A stretch of DNA of 53,427 nucleotides from Desulfovibrio sp. (lineage in GTDB: Bacteria; Desulfobacterota; Desulfovibrionia; Desulfovibrionales; Desulfovibrionaceae): positions 1-53,427 of the forward strand of contig JAFTDG010000114.1 in NCBI GenBank assembly GCA_017454325.1. Direction: 5' to 3'. The notes beneath the pieces are model-generated. The model was given only the letters and a program-made list of their open reading frames with translations, searched no databases and was not told where the DNA came from. Of the stretch, positions 44,873 through 53,150 are shown piece after piece. Both the position numbers and the translations under genes were made by a program. Numbering within the stretch: the stretch's first letter is position 1; every line of letters begins with the position of its first letter.

Positions 44873-45502
44873 CTACTGCTTGCGTATCAACACGAGACCA
44901 TTCTTGGGGCCGGGTACGGAACCCCTGATCAAAATAACATTGTCTTCCAGCCGCACATCGACAACGGTCAATCCCAGCTCCGTGACGGTTTCATTGCCCC
45001 AGTGGCCAGCCATTTTACGACCTTTGAAAACATGCCCCGGGAAGGTATTGTTACCTACAGAACCGTTGTTTCTATGCACCTTTTCGCAGCCGTGCGAATC
45101 TTTAGAACCTGCAAAATTCCAGCGGCGCATCCTTCCCTGGTAGCCCTTACCTACACTCGTGCCAGTTACTTTTACAATGTCACCGGCACTAAACATTTCT
45201 ACCGTCAGCTCTTGGCCTAACTGCTGCTCAGGCGCACCCGCAAGGCGGATTTCGCGTACATGCCGATAGAGACCGGTGCCAGCCTTGGCAAAATGACCGC
45301 GCATCGCCTTAGAAGTATGTTTTTCCTTGGCAGGAGTTATTGCAATCTGTATGGCGTTGTAGCCATCCTTTTCCACGGTTTTCACTTGCGTGACGGGGCA
45401 GGGCCCGGCTTCGATCACTGTGACGGGCACAGCGGCACCAGTGCCGTCAAATATGCGCGTCATACCGAGTTTGCGACCCAAAATTCCCATTTTCTCAGCC
45501 AT
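44873..45502 (-). CDS. rplC: Ribosomal protein L3
   Basis: 209 residues; assembly initiator of the 50S subunit. [42 protein letters not shown] and [35 protein letters not shown] are standard; the latter holds the glutamine-equivalent site (here His-Trp, GHWG) modified by PrmB in some bacteria. Confidence 0.98.
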   Translation of the reverse strand: MAEKMGILGRKLGMTRIFDGTGAAVPVTVIEAGPCPVTQVKTVEKDGYNAIQIAITPAKEKHTSKAMRGHFAKAGTGLYRHVREIRLAGAPEQQLGQELTVEMFSAGDIVKVTGTSVGKGYQGRMRRWNFAGSKDSHGCEKVHRNNGSVGNNTFPGHVFKGRKMAGHWGNETVTELGLTVVDVRLEDNVILIRGSVPGPKNGLVLIRKQ

Positions 45503-45514
45503 GACTGCCTCTCG

Positions 45515-45832
45515 CTAGAGCTTAATTTCCACGTCCACACCGGCGGGCAAGGAAAGCTTGCCCAGCGCATCGACGGTCTGCTGCGTGGGTTCGAGAATAT
45601 CCATAAGACGCTTGTGGATACGCATTTCGAACTGCTCACGTGACTTTTTGTTTACATGCACGGAACGCTGAATAGTATACTTATGGATACTCGTGGGCAG
45701 GGGAATGGGCCCGGCCACTCCAGCACCTGTGTTGCGCGCCGTATCCACGATTTCCGCAACAGCTTTATCTAGTATGCGGTAATCATAGGCTTTAAGCTTG
45801 ATTCGAATGCGATCGCTGCTAACTGTCGTCAT
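45515..45832 (-). CDS. rpsJ: Ribosomal protein S10
   Basis: 105 residues; 30S head protein that also acts with NusB in antitermination. [40 protein letters not shown] and [23 protein letters not shown] are standard. First gene of the cluster. Genes usually found upstream (fusA, tuf) are replaced by a 788-bp control region and divergent secA. The frame opens 27 codons earlier without a ribosome site. Confidence 0.98.
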   Translation of the reverse strand: MTTVSSDRIRIKLKAYDYRILDKAVAEIVDTARNTGAGVAGPIPLPTSIHKYTIQRSVHVNKKSREQFEMRIHKRLMDILEPTQQTVDALGKLSLPAGVDVEIKL

Positions 45833-46353
45833 TGTGCCTACTCCGTTTAGAAACATCCCGCTCGTCTGGAGCCATTGAAGGCTCCTTCGTAGCGTACTTG
45901 AGCCATAAATCAACCCTATGGCTAGTTCCCCTTATTCCAAGGGAAATACGGAGCAACTTTTGGGGCTGCGCTAACGCGCGCATCATGCCTGATATCAGGA
46001 AATTCGGAAGATTTGACGCCCGAACGCGCCTTTGCATCCGCATGATGCTCCCCGGCGTCGCCCAGGCCTAGCCACTAAGATAAAGTGGCAAGGTGGTCCC
46101 GCAGGGTCACCAAATGGGGAATATTTCCCCAACCTTACAGCCCCGGTTCACACGCCGCCTCCGGGGCTGCGGTGGGTTCCGTTAGTGGGCTGGAACGGCT
46201 CGACATTGTTCGGCATTCGGTAACGCCTGCACATGTCAACGCCCTCGACAGATGTAACAATCCTCTGTCTTGGGCACATCAGGACAGGCTCAACCTGTCC
46301 TTCCCTGCCGTCCAGGGAATTTGCAAGGGTTCAATTTTCCCTTGACCGCAACT
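45833..46353 (-). promoter_or_regulatory. Long structured leader of the S10 operon
   Basis: No convincing gene. If transcription starts at the candidate promoter near 46354-46382, the rpsJ leader is about 515 nt. Inverted repeats: GGAGCC/GGCTCC (45868-45885), AGCCCCGG/CCGGGGCT (46139-46168), TGGGGAA/TTCCCCA (46115-46131) and three hairpins at 46281-46344. In E. coli a shorter leader lets L4 control this operon; the same may hold here. RNase P RNA, tmRNA and SRP RNA signatures were looked for and not found. Confidence 0.4.
46281..46344. repeat. Three consecutive hairpins
   Basis: AGGACAGG/CCTGTCCT (46281-46301), TTCCCTG/CAGGGAA (46301-46319) and CAAGGG/CCCTTG (46324-46344), all perfect, packed into 64 nt. 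They would be at the very start of the rpsJ leader if the minus-strand promoter next to them is right. Confidence 0.6.
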
Positions 46354-46382
46354 TCCTTACACGCAATGTATAAACTCGTCAA
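46354..46382 (-). promoter_or_regulatory. Candidate promoter of the S10 operon
   Basis: On the minus strand TTGACG (46382-46377), a 17-nt spacer and TAAGGA (46359-46354). The -35 is good and the -10 weak. It stands back to back with the secA promoter. Confidence 0.4.
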
Positions 46383-46387
46383 GATTT

Positions 46388-46416
46388 TTTACACATATTT
46401 CCCTTCACCCTATATG
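46388..46416 (+). promoter_or_regulatory. Candidate promoter of secA
   Basis: TTTACA at 46388-46393 and TATATG at 46411-46416 with a 17-nt spacer. It leaves an AT-rich leader of about 200 nt before secA. Its -35 box is 5 bp from the -35 box of the divergent S10 promoter candidate. Confidence 0.55.
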
Positions 46417-46620
46417 CTTTTCCTGATCGCAGAAATTTTGTGAAATCTTCTTTTTTATAGCATAGAGTACGTCTTAAACTCCGCATTGCTAATTATATGA
46501 AAGAGGCGTATTATATAAGGCTACAGTTCATTATCTATTATACTTGAAGTTTCTATATTGCTCTTTCTGAAAGAGCTTCCATGCCGGTTTTGCAACATAT
46601 GAATACCGCAGGGAGTATAT

Positions 46621-49206
46621 ATGTTTGGCTTTCTTTTTAAGAAAATATTTGGCAGCAAGAACGAGCGTTATCTACGTCGTCTACGCTCGCAGATAAATTG
46701 TATCAATGCACTTGAAGCGGATTTGCGAGAACTAGACGACGCAGCATTTCCTTCACGTATTGCACAGTACAAGCAACAAGTCCAAGAGGGCGGACGTGCC
46801 CTTGATGATATTCTGCCAGAGGTTTTCGCACTGGTTCGAGAAGGAGCTCGTCGTGTACTGGGTATGCGTCACTATGATGTGCAGCTTATTGGTGGCATCG
46901 TACTGCACAAAGGACGTATAGCCGAAATGAAAACGGGTGAAGGCAAAACTGTTGTTGCCACTTTGCCGGTGGTTCTCAATGCACTCTCGGGCAAAGGGGT
47001 GCATGTCGTGACCGTCAACGATTACTTGGCCAAACGTGACGCAGCCTGGATGGGTAAACTTTACACTTTTCTTGGCTTGTCTACGGGTGTCATTGTTCAC
47101 GGCCTGGACGATACAGAAAGACAGAACGCCTACAACGCTGACATCACGTATGGCACCAATAATGAGTTTGGTTTTGACTACTTACGTGACAATATGAAAT
47201 TTTATGCGCAGCAGCTTGTGCAGCGTGGTCATAATTATGCCATCGTAGACGAGGTGGACTCAATATTGATTGATGAGGCCCGCACGCCTTTGATTATTTC
47301 TGGAGCATCAGATGAATCCGTAGGCTTATACCGGGCAGTGGATGAAATCGTTCGTAAGCTTACCCCTGAACACTACACTATTGACGAAAAAGCACGTACT
47401 GCCATGCTTACCGATGAAGGTGTGGCCCGTTGTGAAGAACTCCTTCATCTGGACAATCTTTTTGACCCTGCTAACATCACAGCCCAACACCATGTGATGC
47501 AATCGCTCAAGGCTCATCTGGTGTTCAAGCGCGACGTGGACTATATCGTGCAAAATGATCAGGTAGTCATTGTGGATGAGTTCACAGGACGCATTATGGA
47601 AGGACGGCGTTATTCTGATGGCCTGCATCAAGCGCTGGAAGCCAAGGAGCATGTTACAATTGCAGCCGAGAACCAAACCCTCGCTGCCATCACCTTCCAA
47701 AACTATTTTCGACTCTATGACAAACTGGCCGGCATGACTGGCACTGCCGACACTGAAGCCGTTGAATTTCATCAAATTTATAATTTGGACGTTATTACTA
47801 TCCCGCCAAACAAGCCCATGATCCGCAAGGATTACCCTGATCTCATTTATCGCAGTAAACAAGAAAAATTTGATGCCATTGTTGCCGCTATCGCCGAACT
47901 CTACAAGAAGCAACAGCCCGTGCTTGTGGGAACCATAGCCATCGAAACATCAGAAATGCTTTCGCACCGTTTGACAAAGCTTGGCATTCCGCACAGCGTG
48001 CTTAATGCTAAGCAACATGAAAAAGAGGCTGAAATAGTGGCCCAGGCCGGTCAGAAAGGCCATGTAACCATTGCCACCAATATGGCCGGTCGTGGCACGG
48101 ACATTGTGCTGGGTGAAGGCGTTGTCGATTTAGGCGGCTTGCATATTCTGGGTACTGAGCGCCATGAAAGTCGTCGTATTGACAATCAGCTGCGTGGTCG
48201 TTCTGGTCGTCAGGGGGATCCTGGGTCTTCCCGTTTTTATTTATCACTTGAGGATGACCTTATGCGGCTTTTTGGTTCTGACCGTATTAAGGGCCTTATG
48301 GAAAAGCTTGGCCTGCGAGATGGCGAAGCTATTGAAAACGCCATGGTAACCCGTGCGGTGGAAGGTGCACAAAAGCGTGTGGAGGCCCACCACTTTGAAA
48401 TACGCAAAACCCTTCTGGATTACGACAATGTCATGAACCAGCAACGCGAGGTCATTTATACCTTGCGTCGCGAGCTTATGATTGAGGAGGATGTAACGCC
48501 TGTAATTAAGGAATTTGAAAGCGATGTGCTTGATGACGTATACGGCCTATTGGATACCGCACGGCCTGAAGATCTTGCCGAGGCCCAAGCCTCGGCCATG
48601 GCACGCCTGCGCGATGTGTTCAATATAGATCGTGCCCTACCGGAAAAGGCCCCTTTCCCCTCGCGTGAAGAAACTGAACACCTTGTGCAAGGGATGCTAG
48701 ATGAGCTCAAGGATCAGGCCGGACCTTCCTACCGTGATATTGTGCGCTATTTCTTGCTGGAAGAGCTGGATCGCTGCTGGAAGGAACATTTGCGCAACAT
48801 GGATGCCCTGCGCGACGGCATCGGCTTGCGTGGCTATGGACAGCGAGATCCAAAGCTGGAATACAAGCGCGAAGGTTTTGAAATGTTTCAGGCATTGCTG
48901 TTCCAAATTCGCGAAAGCGCTTTTCGCGTATTGACTCGCGTGCGTGTGCAGTTAGATGAACTGCAGGATACACAGCAGCTTGACAATGAAAATGATAGTG
49001 CCACGCCCGTAGAAACACAGGCGCAGCCTTTGTCACGAGAATTCCGCCATAAGGAGCAGGGTGGTCAACTTTCCTATTCCGGCGGTAGCAATACTGTGGA
49101 TGCAACTCCTAAACCGGTAAAAGCTGCTCCCCGTATAGGACGTAATGACCCCTGCCCCTGCGGTAGCGGCAAGAAATACAAAAAATGCTGTGGCCGTGAT
49201 GCATAA
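46621..49206 (+). CDS. secA: Protein translocase ATPase SecA
   Basis: 861 residues. Motor that pushes preproteins through Sec[11 protein letters not shown] (about 102-109) is Walker [21 protein letters not shown] carries Walker B, and [13 protein letters not shown] and [30 protein letters not shown] are motifs of the second nucleotide-binding fold. The zinc-binding SEC-C tail [13 protein letters not shown] (used for SecB and ribosome contact) is present at the very end. GGGAG precedes the start. It is divergent from the ribosomal cluster that contains secY. Confidence 0.98.
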   Translation: MFGFLFKKIFGSKNERYLRRLRSQINCINALEADLRELDDAAFPSRIAQYKQQVQEGGRALDDILPEVFALVREGARRVLGMRHYDVQLIGGIVLHKGRIAEMKTGEGKTVVATLPVVLNALSGKGVHVVTVNDYLAKRDAAWMGKLYTFLGLSTGVIVHGLDDTERQNAYNADITYGTNNEFGFDYLRDNMKFYAQQLVQRGHNYAIVDEVDSILIDEARTPLIISGASDESVGLYRAVDEIVRKLTPEHYTIDEKARTAMLTDEGVARCEELLHLDNLFDPANITAQHHVMQSLKAHLVFKRDVDYIVQNDQVVIVDEFTGRIMEGRRYSDGLHQALEAKEHVTIAAENQTLAAITFQNYFRLYDKLAGMTGTADTEAVEFHQIYNLDVITIPPNKPMIRKDYPDLIYRSKQEKFDAIVAAIAELYKKQQPVLVGTIAIETSEMLSHRLTKLGIPHSVLNAKQHEKEAEIVAQAGQKGHVTIATNMAGRGTDIVLGEGVVDLGGLHILGTERHESRRIDNQLRGRSGRQGDPGSSRFYLSLEDDLMRLFGSDRIKGLMEKLGLRDGEAIENAMVTRAVEGAQKRVEAHHFEIRKTLLDYDNVMNQQREVIYTLRRELMIEEDVTPVIKEFESDVLDDVYGLLDTARPEDLAEAQASAMARLRDVFNIDRALPEKAPFPSREETEHLVQGMLDELKDQAGPSYRDIVRYFLLEELDRCWKEHLRNMDALRDGIGLRGYGQRDPKLEYKREGFEMFQALLFQIRESAFRVLTRVRVQLDELQDTQQLDNENDSATPVETQAQPLSREFRHKEQGGQLSYSGGSNTVDATPKPVKAAPRIGRNDPCPCGSGKKYKKCCGRDA

Positions 49207-49443
49207 GCGGTGTCGACAGCTTCACCTCTTAATTTCGTCTAGCGCTGTTTAACAAACGGGGCCACCTCTCCCATCTGCCGACAAAATGCAGCCTTGGTTT
49301 AACCGCGTTCTTCTCATAACTGGATATACTGAAGCTGCGCGTCGCGTTCTATGGTCATTGGAACCTCAGATACAATGATCAGAGGTCACTTTACCACTGA
49401 AAGCGCCTACGGCAAGATGGGGTTCTTAGGACGGTTACATAGC
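49207..49443. other. Intergenic region after secA
   Basis: 237 bp with no convincing gene. A 30-codon frame (49286-49378, starting MQPWFNRVLLITGY) has no ribosome site; it could be a chance frame or a gene remnant. No clear secA terminator was seen. Confidence 0.35.
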
Positions 49444-49479
49444 AAATATCCCCGGAGGGGAAACCCTCCAGGGATATTT
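49444..49479 (-). terminator. Terminator of the last flagellin gene
   Basis: AAATATCCC and GGAGGG (49444-49459) pair with CCCTCC and GGGATATTT (49464-49479) around GAAA, with one mismatch. On the minus strand TTTGCTATG follows. It lies 35 bp after the flagellin stop and may also end secA transcription. Confidence 0.75.
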
Positions 49480-49514
49480 GGGGAAACGTGCAGAAGCACT
49501 ATCCTCAACCAGTG

Positions 49515-50420
49515 CTAGCCAATGAGCTGCATAGCCATTTGCGGCATGCTGTTGGCCTGCGACAGCATGGCTACAGCAGACTGGGTGAGAATCTGGTTGC
49601 GGACAAACTTCGTCATTTCCGTGGCCACGTCCACATCGGAAATACGGGATTCCGCAGCCTGCAGGTTTTCAGTCTGCGTTGTCAGGTTGGAGATGGTATT
49701 CTCCAGCCGGTTCTGCAACGCACCCAGATGTGCACGAATCTTATCCTTGGAGACAACGGCATTGTTCAGACCCACCAGGGCGCTCTGCGCGGCCTGCTGC
49801 GTGGAGACCGTGTAGGCAAGCGACGTGGTCGCCGCCTGGTTACCCACACCCAGGGCCGACGCGGTGCTGGTGCCAATCTGAATGTAGTAGTAGTCTTCAG
49901 CAGAGTCATTCATATTGCCGAAGTGGACCTTCAGCTTGCCGCTGGAATCAAGCCCTCCTTCAGTACGGCCTGTGCCACTGCCGTCGTGCGTATCGCTGGA
50001 CAGGTTGCCGTTGAGCAGGTGGATGCCGTTGAAATCCGTAGCATTGGCAATTCGGGTGATTTCCGACGCCATGGCCTGGTATTCGGACTCGATCATCAGA
50101 CGCTGGGTAGAATCATAGGTACCTGTGGCCGCCTGTTCAGCCAGTTCCTTCATGCGGATCAGCTTTTCATCAATGATGCCCAGGGCACCGTCGGCAGTCT
50201 GGATGAGGGAAATAGCGTCGTTGGCATTGCGCACGCCCTGTTGCAGTGCAGCTATATCTGTACGCATCAATTCGCGGATGGCCAAGCCGGCCGCGTCGTC
50301 AGCAGCGCTGTTAACGCGCAAACCTGTGGACAGGCGCTGGGTTGATGTTTGCAGATTGCCGTAATGGTTGGTCAGGGTGTTGGCAACGTTGGTGGCCATT
50401 GAATTGTGATTAATATACAT
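49515..50420 (-). CDS. Flagellin, copy 1 (distal)
   Basis: 301 residues; filament subunit exported through the flagellar type III system. The conserved N-terminal D0/D1 helices (MYINHNSMATNVANTLTNHYGNLQTSTQRLSTGLRVNSAADDAAGLAIRELM region) and C-terminal helices (TENLQAAESRISDVDVATEMTKFVRNQIL) are complete. The middle domain is very short, with a variable Gly/Ser/Thr turn DTHDGSGTGRTEGGLDSS near 150. SNLTTQTENLQAAESRI is shared with its neighbours. It is the third of three tandem copies in transcription order. Its ribosome site lies in a hairpin loop (50422-50439). Confidence 0.96.
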   Translation of the reverse strand: MYINHNSMATNVANTLTNHYGNLQTSTQRLSTGLRVNSAADDAAGLAIRELMRTDIAALQQGVRNANDAISLIQTADGALGIIDEKLIRMKELAEQAATGTYDSTQRLMIESEYQAMASEITRIANATDFNGIHLLNGNLSSDTHDGSGTGRTEGGLDSSGKLKVHFGNMNDSAEDYYYIQIGTSTASALGVGNQAATTSLAYTVSTQQAAQSALVGLNNAVVSKDKIRAHLGALQNRLENTISNLTTQTENLQAAESRISDVDVATEMTKFVRNQILTQSAVAMLSQANSMPQMAMQLIG

Positions 50421-50421
50421 G

Positions 50422-50439
50422 ACATTCCTCCATGAATGT
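50422..50439 (-). promoter_or_regulatory. Hairpin presenting the ribosome site of flagellin copy 1
   Basis: On the minus strand ACATTC pairs with GAATGT (6 perfect bp) around the hexaloop ATGGAG, 1 nt before the ATG. GGA in a hexaloop over the ribosome site is the classic CsrA-binding form. Confidence 0.65.
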
Positions 50440-50734
50440 TCTGTCAGCCCGGCGGCGCACTGTGCGCGCCCGCTTCCCTGCGGACTTCCGCCGTTTGACC
50501 CGCAATGCGGGCCTGTGGTGTTTCAAACACACCCCTGCGTTACATAACAGGGGAAACCTTAGCCTCTGGCAAGTACCTCTTTGCATCGTGGTTTCAAGAG
50601 GCACTTTTTGCCTGAAAACCTGCACTCAAGTAGAAGCAGGAATCGTGCCAGAAGCAATGATAAAATACGTCATCTTTATGGCAGCCCGCGTGCAGCAAAG
50701 AGATATGGCAACTTTTCTATATCACAACAACCAG
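50440..50734. other. Flagellin copy 2-copy 1 spacer
   Basis: About 300 bp without a gene. It holds a short GGCA/TGCC hairpin with a 5-nt loop at 50610-50622 and no clear sigma28 or sigma54 promoter for copy 1, so that copy may be reached by read-through. Confidence 0.3.
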
Positions 50735-50778
50735 ATGGCACGAGCCCAAACAAGAAGGGGTCGGCAGGCTCGTGCCAT
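50735..50778 (-). terminator. Hairpin after flagellin copy 2
   Basis: ATGGCACGAGCC (50735-50746) pairs perfectly with GGCTCGTGCCAT (50767-50778) over a 20-nt loop. The following minus-strand bases CTGGTTGTTGTG are only partly T-rich, so termination may be partial. Confidence 0.65.
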
Positions 50779-50820
50779 ATTTCTGTCATAAAGATACTAT
50801 TGCAAGTAGGCAATCTCTGC

Positions 50821-51723
50821 CTAGCCGATGAGCTGCATGGCCAGCTGCGGCATGCTGTTAGCCTGTGAGAGCATGGCTACGGCAGACTGGGTAAGAATCT
50901 GGTTGCGCACAAACTGAGTCATTTCCCTAGCAACATCCACGTCAGAAATACGGGATTCTGCCGTCTGCAGGCTCTCTGTCTGTGTTGTCAGGTTGGAAAT
51001 GGTATTCTCCAGCCGGTTCTGCAACGCACCCAGATGTGCACGAATCTTATCCTTGGAGATGACGGCATTGTTCAGACCAACCAGGGCGCTCTGTGCAGCC
51101 TGCTGCGTGGAGACCGTGTAGGCCAGAGATGTACTGGCCGCCTGGTTGCCTACACCCAGGGCAGAGGCGGTGCTGGTGCCAATCTGAATGTAGTAGTAGT
51201 CTTCAGCAGAGTCATTCATATTGCCGAAGTGGACCTTCAGCTTGCCGCTGGAATCAAGCCCAGTCGTATGGCCTGAGCCATCACCAGTATGCGTATCACT
51301 GGACAGATTGCCGTTGAGCAGGTGTATCCCGTTGAAATCCGTGGCATTGGCGATTCGGGTTATTTCCGAAGCCATGGCCTGATATTCAGACTCGATCATC
51401 AGACGCTGGGTGGAATCATAGGTACCTGTGGCCGCCTGTTCCGCCAGCTCCTTCATGCGGATCAGCTTTTCGTCGATAATGCCCAGAGCACCGTCGGCAG
51501 TCTGGATAAGTGAAATGGCGTCGTTGGCATTACGCACACCCTGTTGCAGTGCAGCTATATCCGTACGCATTAGGGCGGCAATAGCGGAACCGGAAGCATC
51601 GTCAGCGGCGCTGTTGATACGCAGTCCCGTGGAGAGACGCTGGGTGGACGTCTGTAAATTGCTATAGTGTGATATCAGATTGTTGGCCACATTGGCGGCC
51701 ATGGCATTATGATTAATGTACAT
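50821..51723 (-). CDS. Flagellin, copy 2 (middle)
   Basis: 300 residues. Same layout as copy 1 and nearly identical to it in the central half (HFGNMNDSAEDYYYIQIG and the flanks). It differs in the N-terminal helix, where copies 1 and 3 read DDAAGLAIRELMRTD and this one reads DDASGSAIAALMRTD, losing the conserved LAIRE block. The variable turn is DTHTGDGSGHTTGLDSS. C-terminal REMTQFVRNQIL is normal. Start ATG immediately follows the hairpin 51724-51743. Export and assembly signals look intact, but the N-terminal change could affect filament packing. Confidence 0.95.
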   Translation of the reverse strand: MYINHNAMAANVANNLISHYSNLQTSTQRLSTGLRINSAADDASGSAIAALMRTDIAALQQGVRNANDAISLIQTADGALGIIDEKLIRMKELAEQAATGTYDSTQRLMIESEYQAMASEITRIANATDFNGIHLLNGNLSSDTHTGDGSGHTTGLDSSGKLKVHFGNMNDSAEDYYYIQIGTSTASALGVGNQAASTSLAYTVSTQQAAQSALVGLNNAVISKDKIRAHLGALQNRLENTISNLTTQTESLQTAESRISDVDVAREMTQFVRNQILTQSAVAMLSQANSMPQLAMQLIG

Positions 51724-51743
51724 GGCGTTCCTCCGCAAACGCC
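51724..51743 (-). promoter_or_regulatory. Hairpin presenting the ribosome site of flagellin copy 2
   Basis: On the minus strand GGCGTTT pairs with GAACGCC (6 Watson-Crick plus one T-G pair) around the hexaloop GCGGAG, directly before the ATG. Stem sequence is unlike copies 1 and 3, yet pairing and loop size are kept. Confidence 0.7.
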
Positions 51744-51797
51744 AAATCCTGTCGGCCGGCATGCAAAGCGCAACCCGACAAGAGGACGTGGTCTGGC

Positions 51798-51840
51798 TAT
51801 GCGCAGAAGCAGAACTTACTCTGTTCTGCTTCTGCGCATA
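51798..51840 (-). terminator. Perfect 18-bp hairpin after flagellin copy 3
   Basis: Arms 51798-51815 and 51823-51840 are perfectly complementary (start TATGCGCAGAAG, 7-nt loop). It lies 70 bp after the stop of copy 3. There is no T run on the minus strand, so it may protect or process the message rather than end it. Confidence 0.65.
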
Positions 51841-51909
51841 ATTGCGACCCTGAAGTTCTCCCCTGCTTCAGGGCCAGATCGGGCCAGAAGCCCTCCCCGC
51901 AATGATTGC

Positions 51910-52812
51910 CTAGCCGATGAGCTGCATGGCAAGTTGCGACATGCTGTTTGCCTGTGACAGCATAGCTACGGCAGACTGCGTGAGGATCTGGTTACGGACG
52001 AACTGTGTCATTTCCGTAGCCACGTCCACATCAGAAATGCGCGATTCAGCTGCCTGCAGGTTCTCCGCCTGCGTGGTCAGATTGGAAATGGTGTTCTCCA
52101 GCCTGTTCTGCATGGCACCCAAGTGCGCACGGATCTTGTCCTTGGAGACAATGGCATGGTTCAGCCCCACAAGAGCACTCTGTGCTGCCTGCTGCGTGGA
52201 AACCGTATAGGCCAAGGACGTGCTGGCTGCCTGATTGCCCACACCCAAAGAAGACGCAGTACTATTGCCAATCTGGATGTAGTAGTAATCTTCCGCAGAA
52301 TCGTTGGCCGTGCCGAAATGTATCTTCAACTTGCCTGTGGAATCAATTCCAGACGTATTGCCATTGCCACTGCCGTTGTGCGTATCGCTGGACAGGTTGC
52401 CGTTGAGCAGGTGGATGCCGTTGAAATCCGTGGCATTGGCAATTCGGGTGATTTCCGACGCCATGGCCTGGTATTCGGACTCGATCATCAGACGCTGGGT
52501 GGAATCATAGGTACCTGTGGCCGCCTGTTCCGCCAGCTCCTTCATGCGGATCAGCTTTTCATCGATGATGCCTAAAGCGCCATCGGCTGTCTGGATGAGG
52601 GAAATGGCGTCATTGGCATTGCGCACACCCTGGTTCAATGCGGCAATGTCCGTACGCATCAGTTCGCGAATGGCCAGACCGGCTGCATCGTCAGCGGAAG
52701 AATTGACGCGCAGACCTGTGGACAGTCGCTGCGTGGATGTCTGCAGATTGCTGTAGTGCGCTGCCAGGTTATTGCTGACATTGGCAGCCATGGTATTGTG
52801 ATTGAGATACAT
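51910..52812 (-). CDS. Flagellin, copy 3 (promoter-proximal)
   Basis: 300 residues. First of the three copies to be transcribed. N-terminal MYLNHNTMAANVSNNLAAHYSNLQTS region and DDAAGLAIRELMRTDIAAL are standard, as is the C-terminus. The central part differs most from the other two: LKIHFGTANDSAEDYYYIQIGNSTASSLG and variable turn DTHNGSGNGNTSGIDST. A sigma28-like promoter lies about 80 bp upstream, and the ribosome site is in a hairpin loop. Start chosen as the ATG after the hairpin; an ATG 4 codons earlier lies within the hairpin. Confidence 0.95.
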   Translation of the reverse strand: MYLNHNTMAANVSNNLAAHYSNLQTSTQRLSTGLRVNSSADDAAGLAIRELMRTDIAALNQGVRNANDAISLIQTADGALGIIDEKLIRMKELAEQAATGTYDSTQRLMIESEYQAMASEITRIANATDFNGIHLLNGNLSSDTHNGSGNGNTSGIDSTGKLKIHFGTANDSAEDYYYIQIGNSTASSLGVGNQAASTSLAYTVSTQQAAQSALVGLNHAIVSKDKIRAHLGAMQNRLENTISNLTTQAENLQAAESRISDVDVATEMTQFVRNQILTQSAVAMLSQANSMSQLAMQLIG

Positions 52813-52830
52813 ACATTCCTCCATGAATGC
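52813..52830 (-). promoter_or_regulatory. Hairpin presenting the ribosome site of flagellin copy 3
   Basis: On the minus strand GCATTC pairs with GAATGT (5 Watson-Crick plus one G-T) around the hexaloop ATGGAG, directly before the ATG. Confidence 0.65.
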
Positions 52831-52892
52831 TGTATGTCACAGGCGGCGCGAAATGCCGACGCTTCCATGCGTGCTACCGCCTCTTGCCCGTC

Positions 52893-52920
52893 CTATCGGT
52901 TGTCTGAATGGAAAGCATTA
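52893..52920 (-). promoter_or_regulatory. Sigma28 (FliA)-like flagellin promoter
   Basis: On the minus strand TAAT (52920-52917), 16 nt, then ACCGATAG (52900-52893). Consensus is TAAA, 15 nt, GCCGATAA, so two mismatches in the -10 and one extra spacer base. Position about 80 bp before flagellin copy 3 fits. Confidence 0.5.
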
Positions 52921-52930
52921 GGGGAAAACG

Positions 52931-52974
52931 GGAAAAATTTTCCTACTTTTCCCTCAAAAAAGGAAAATTTTTCC
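52931..52974. repeat. Pair of A/T-core palindromes
   Basis: GGAAAAATTTTCC (52931-52943) and its exact reverse complement GGAAAATTTTTCC (52962-52974), 18 bp apart. They can form one 13-bp stem or two separate near-palindromes just upstream of the flagellin promoter. Confidence 0.6.
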
Positions 52975-53036
52975 GGGGTACCTGCGCAATAGCATAAATG
53001 GCAAGGTTAGAAAAAAACGAAATAATAGAGATGGAA

Positions 53037-53070
53037 ATGCCGCAATGACATTCTACGGACACTGCGGCAT
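53037..53070 (-). terminator. Terminator after the GAPDH gene
   Basis: ATGCCGCA (53037-53044) pairs with TGCGGCAT (53063-53070) over an 18-nt loop. On the minus strand TTTCC follows. It lies 80 bp after the GAPDH stop. Confidence 0.5.
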
Positions 53071-53150
53071 CAATGATACGAACAGAAAGACACCATTGCG
53101 CCGGTCTCCTTTTCGCACTAAAGCAACCGGCACATGGCATCTACTATATA

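Noticed and set aside
45819-46043. 74-residue frame MRMQRRVRAS upstream of rpsJ
   Set aside because: No ribosome site and no family; it overlaps the rpsJ start and a region rich in inverted repeats, so it is more likely untranslated leader.
45833-46350. RNase P RNA or tmRNA gene
   Set aside because: Neither GAGGAAAGTCC-type P RNA core nor a tmRNA 3-prime tRNA-like end was found on either strand.
49286-49378. 30-residue frame after secA
   Set aside because: No ribosome site and too short to judge; kept only as a note in the intergenic entry.
50600-50630. Sigma54 promoter for flagellin copy 1
   Set aside because: GGCACTTTTTGC has GG and GC 8 bp apart instead of 10, and forms a simple hairpin.
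49515-52812. CRISPR or other short-spaced repeat array from repeated strings in this region
   Set aside because: The repeats are the conserved ends of three full-length flagellin genes, about 1.3 kb apart, not short regular units.
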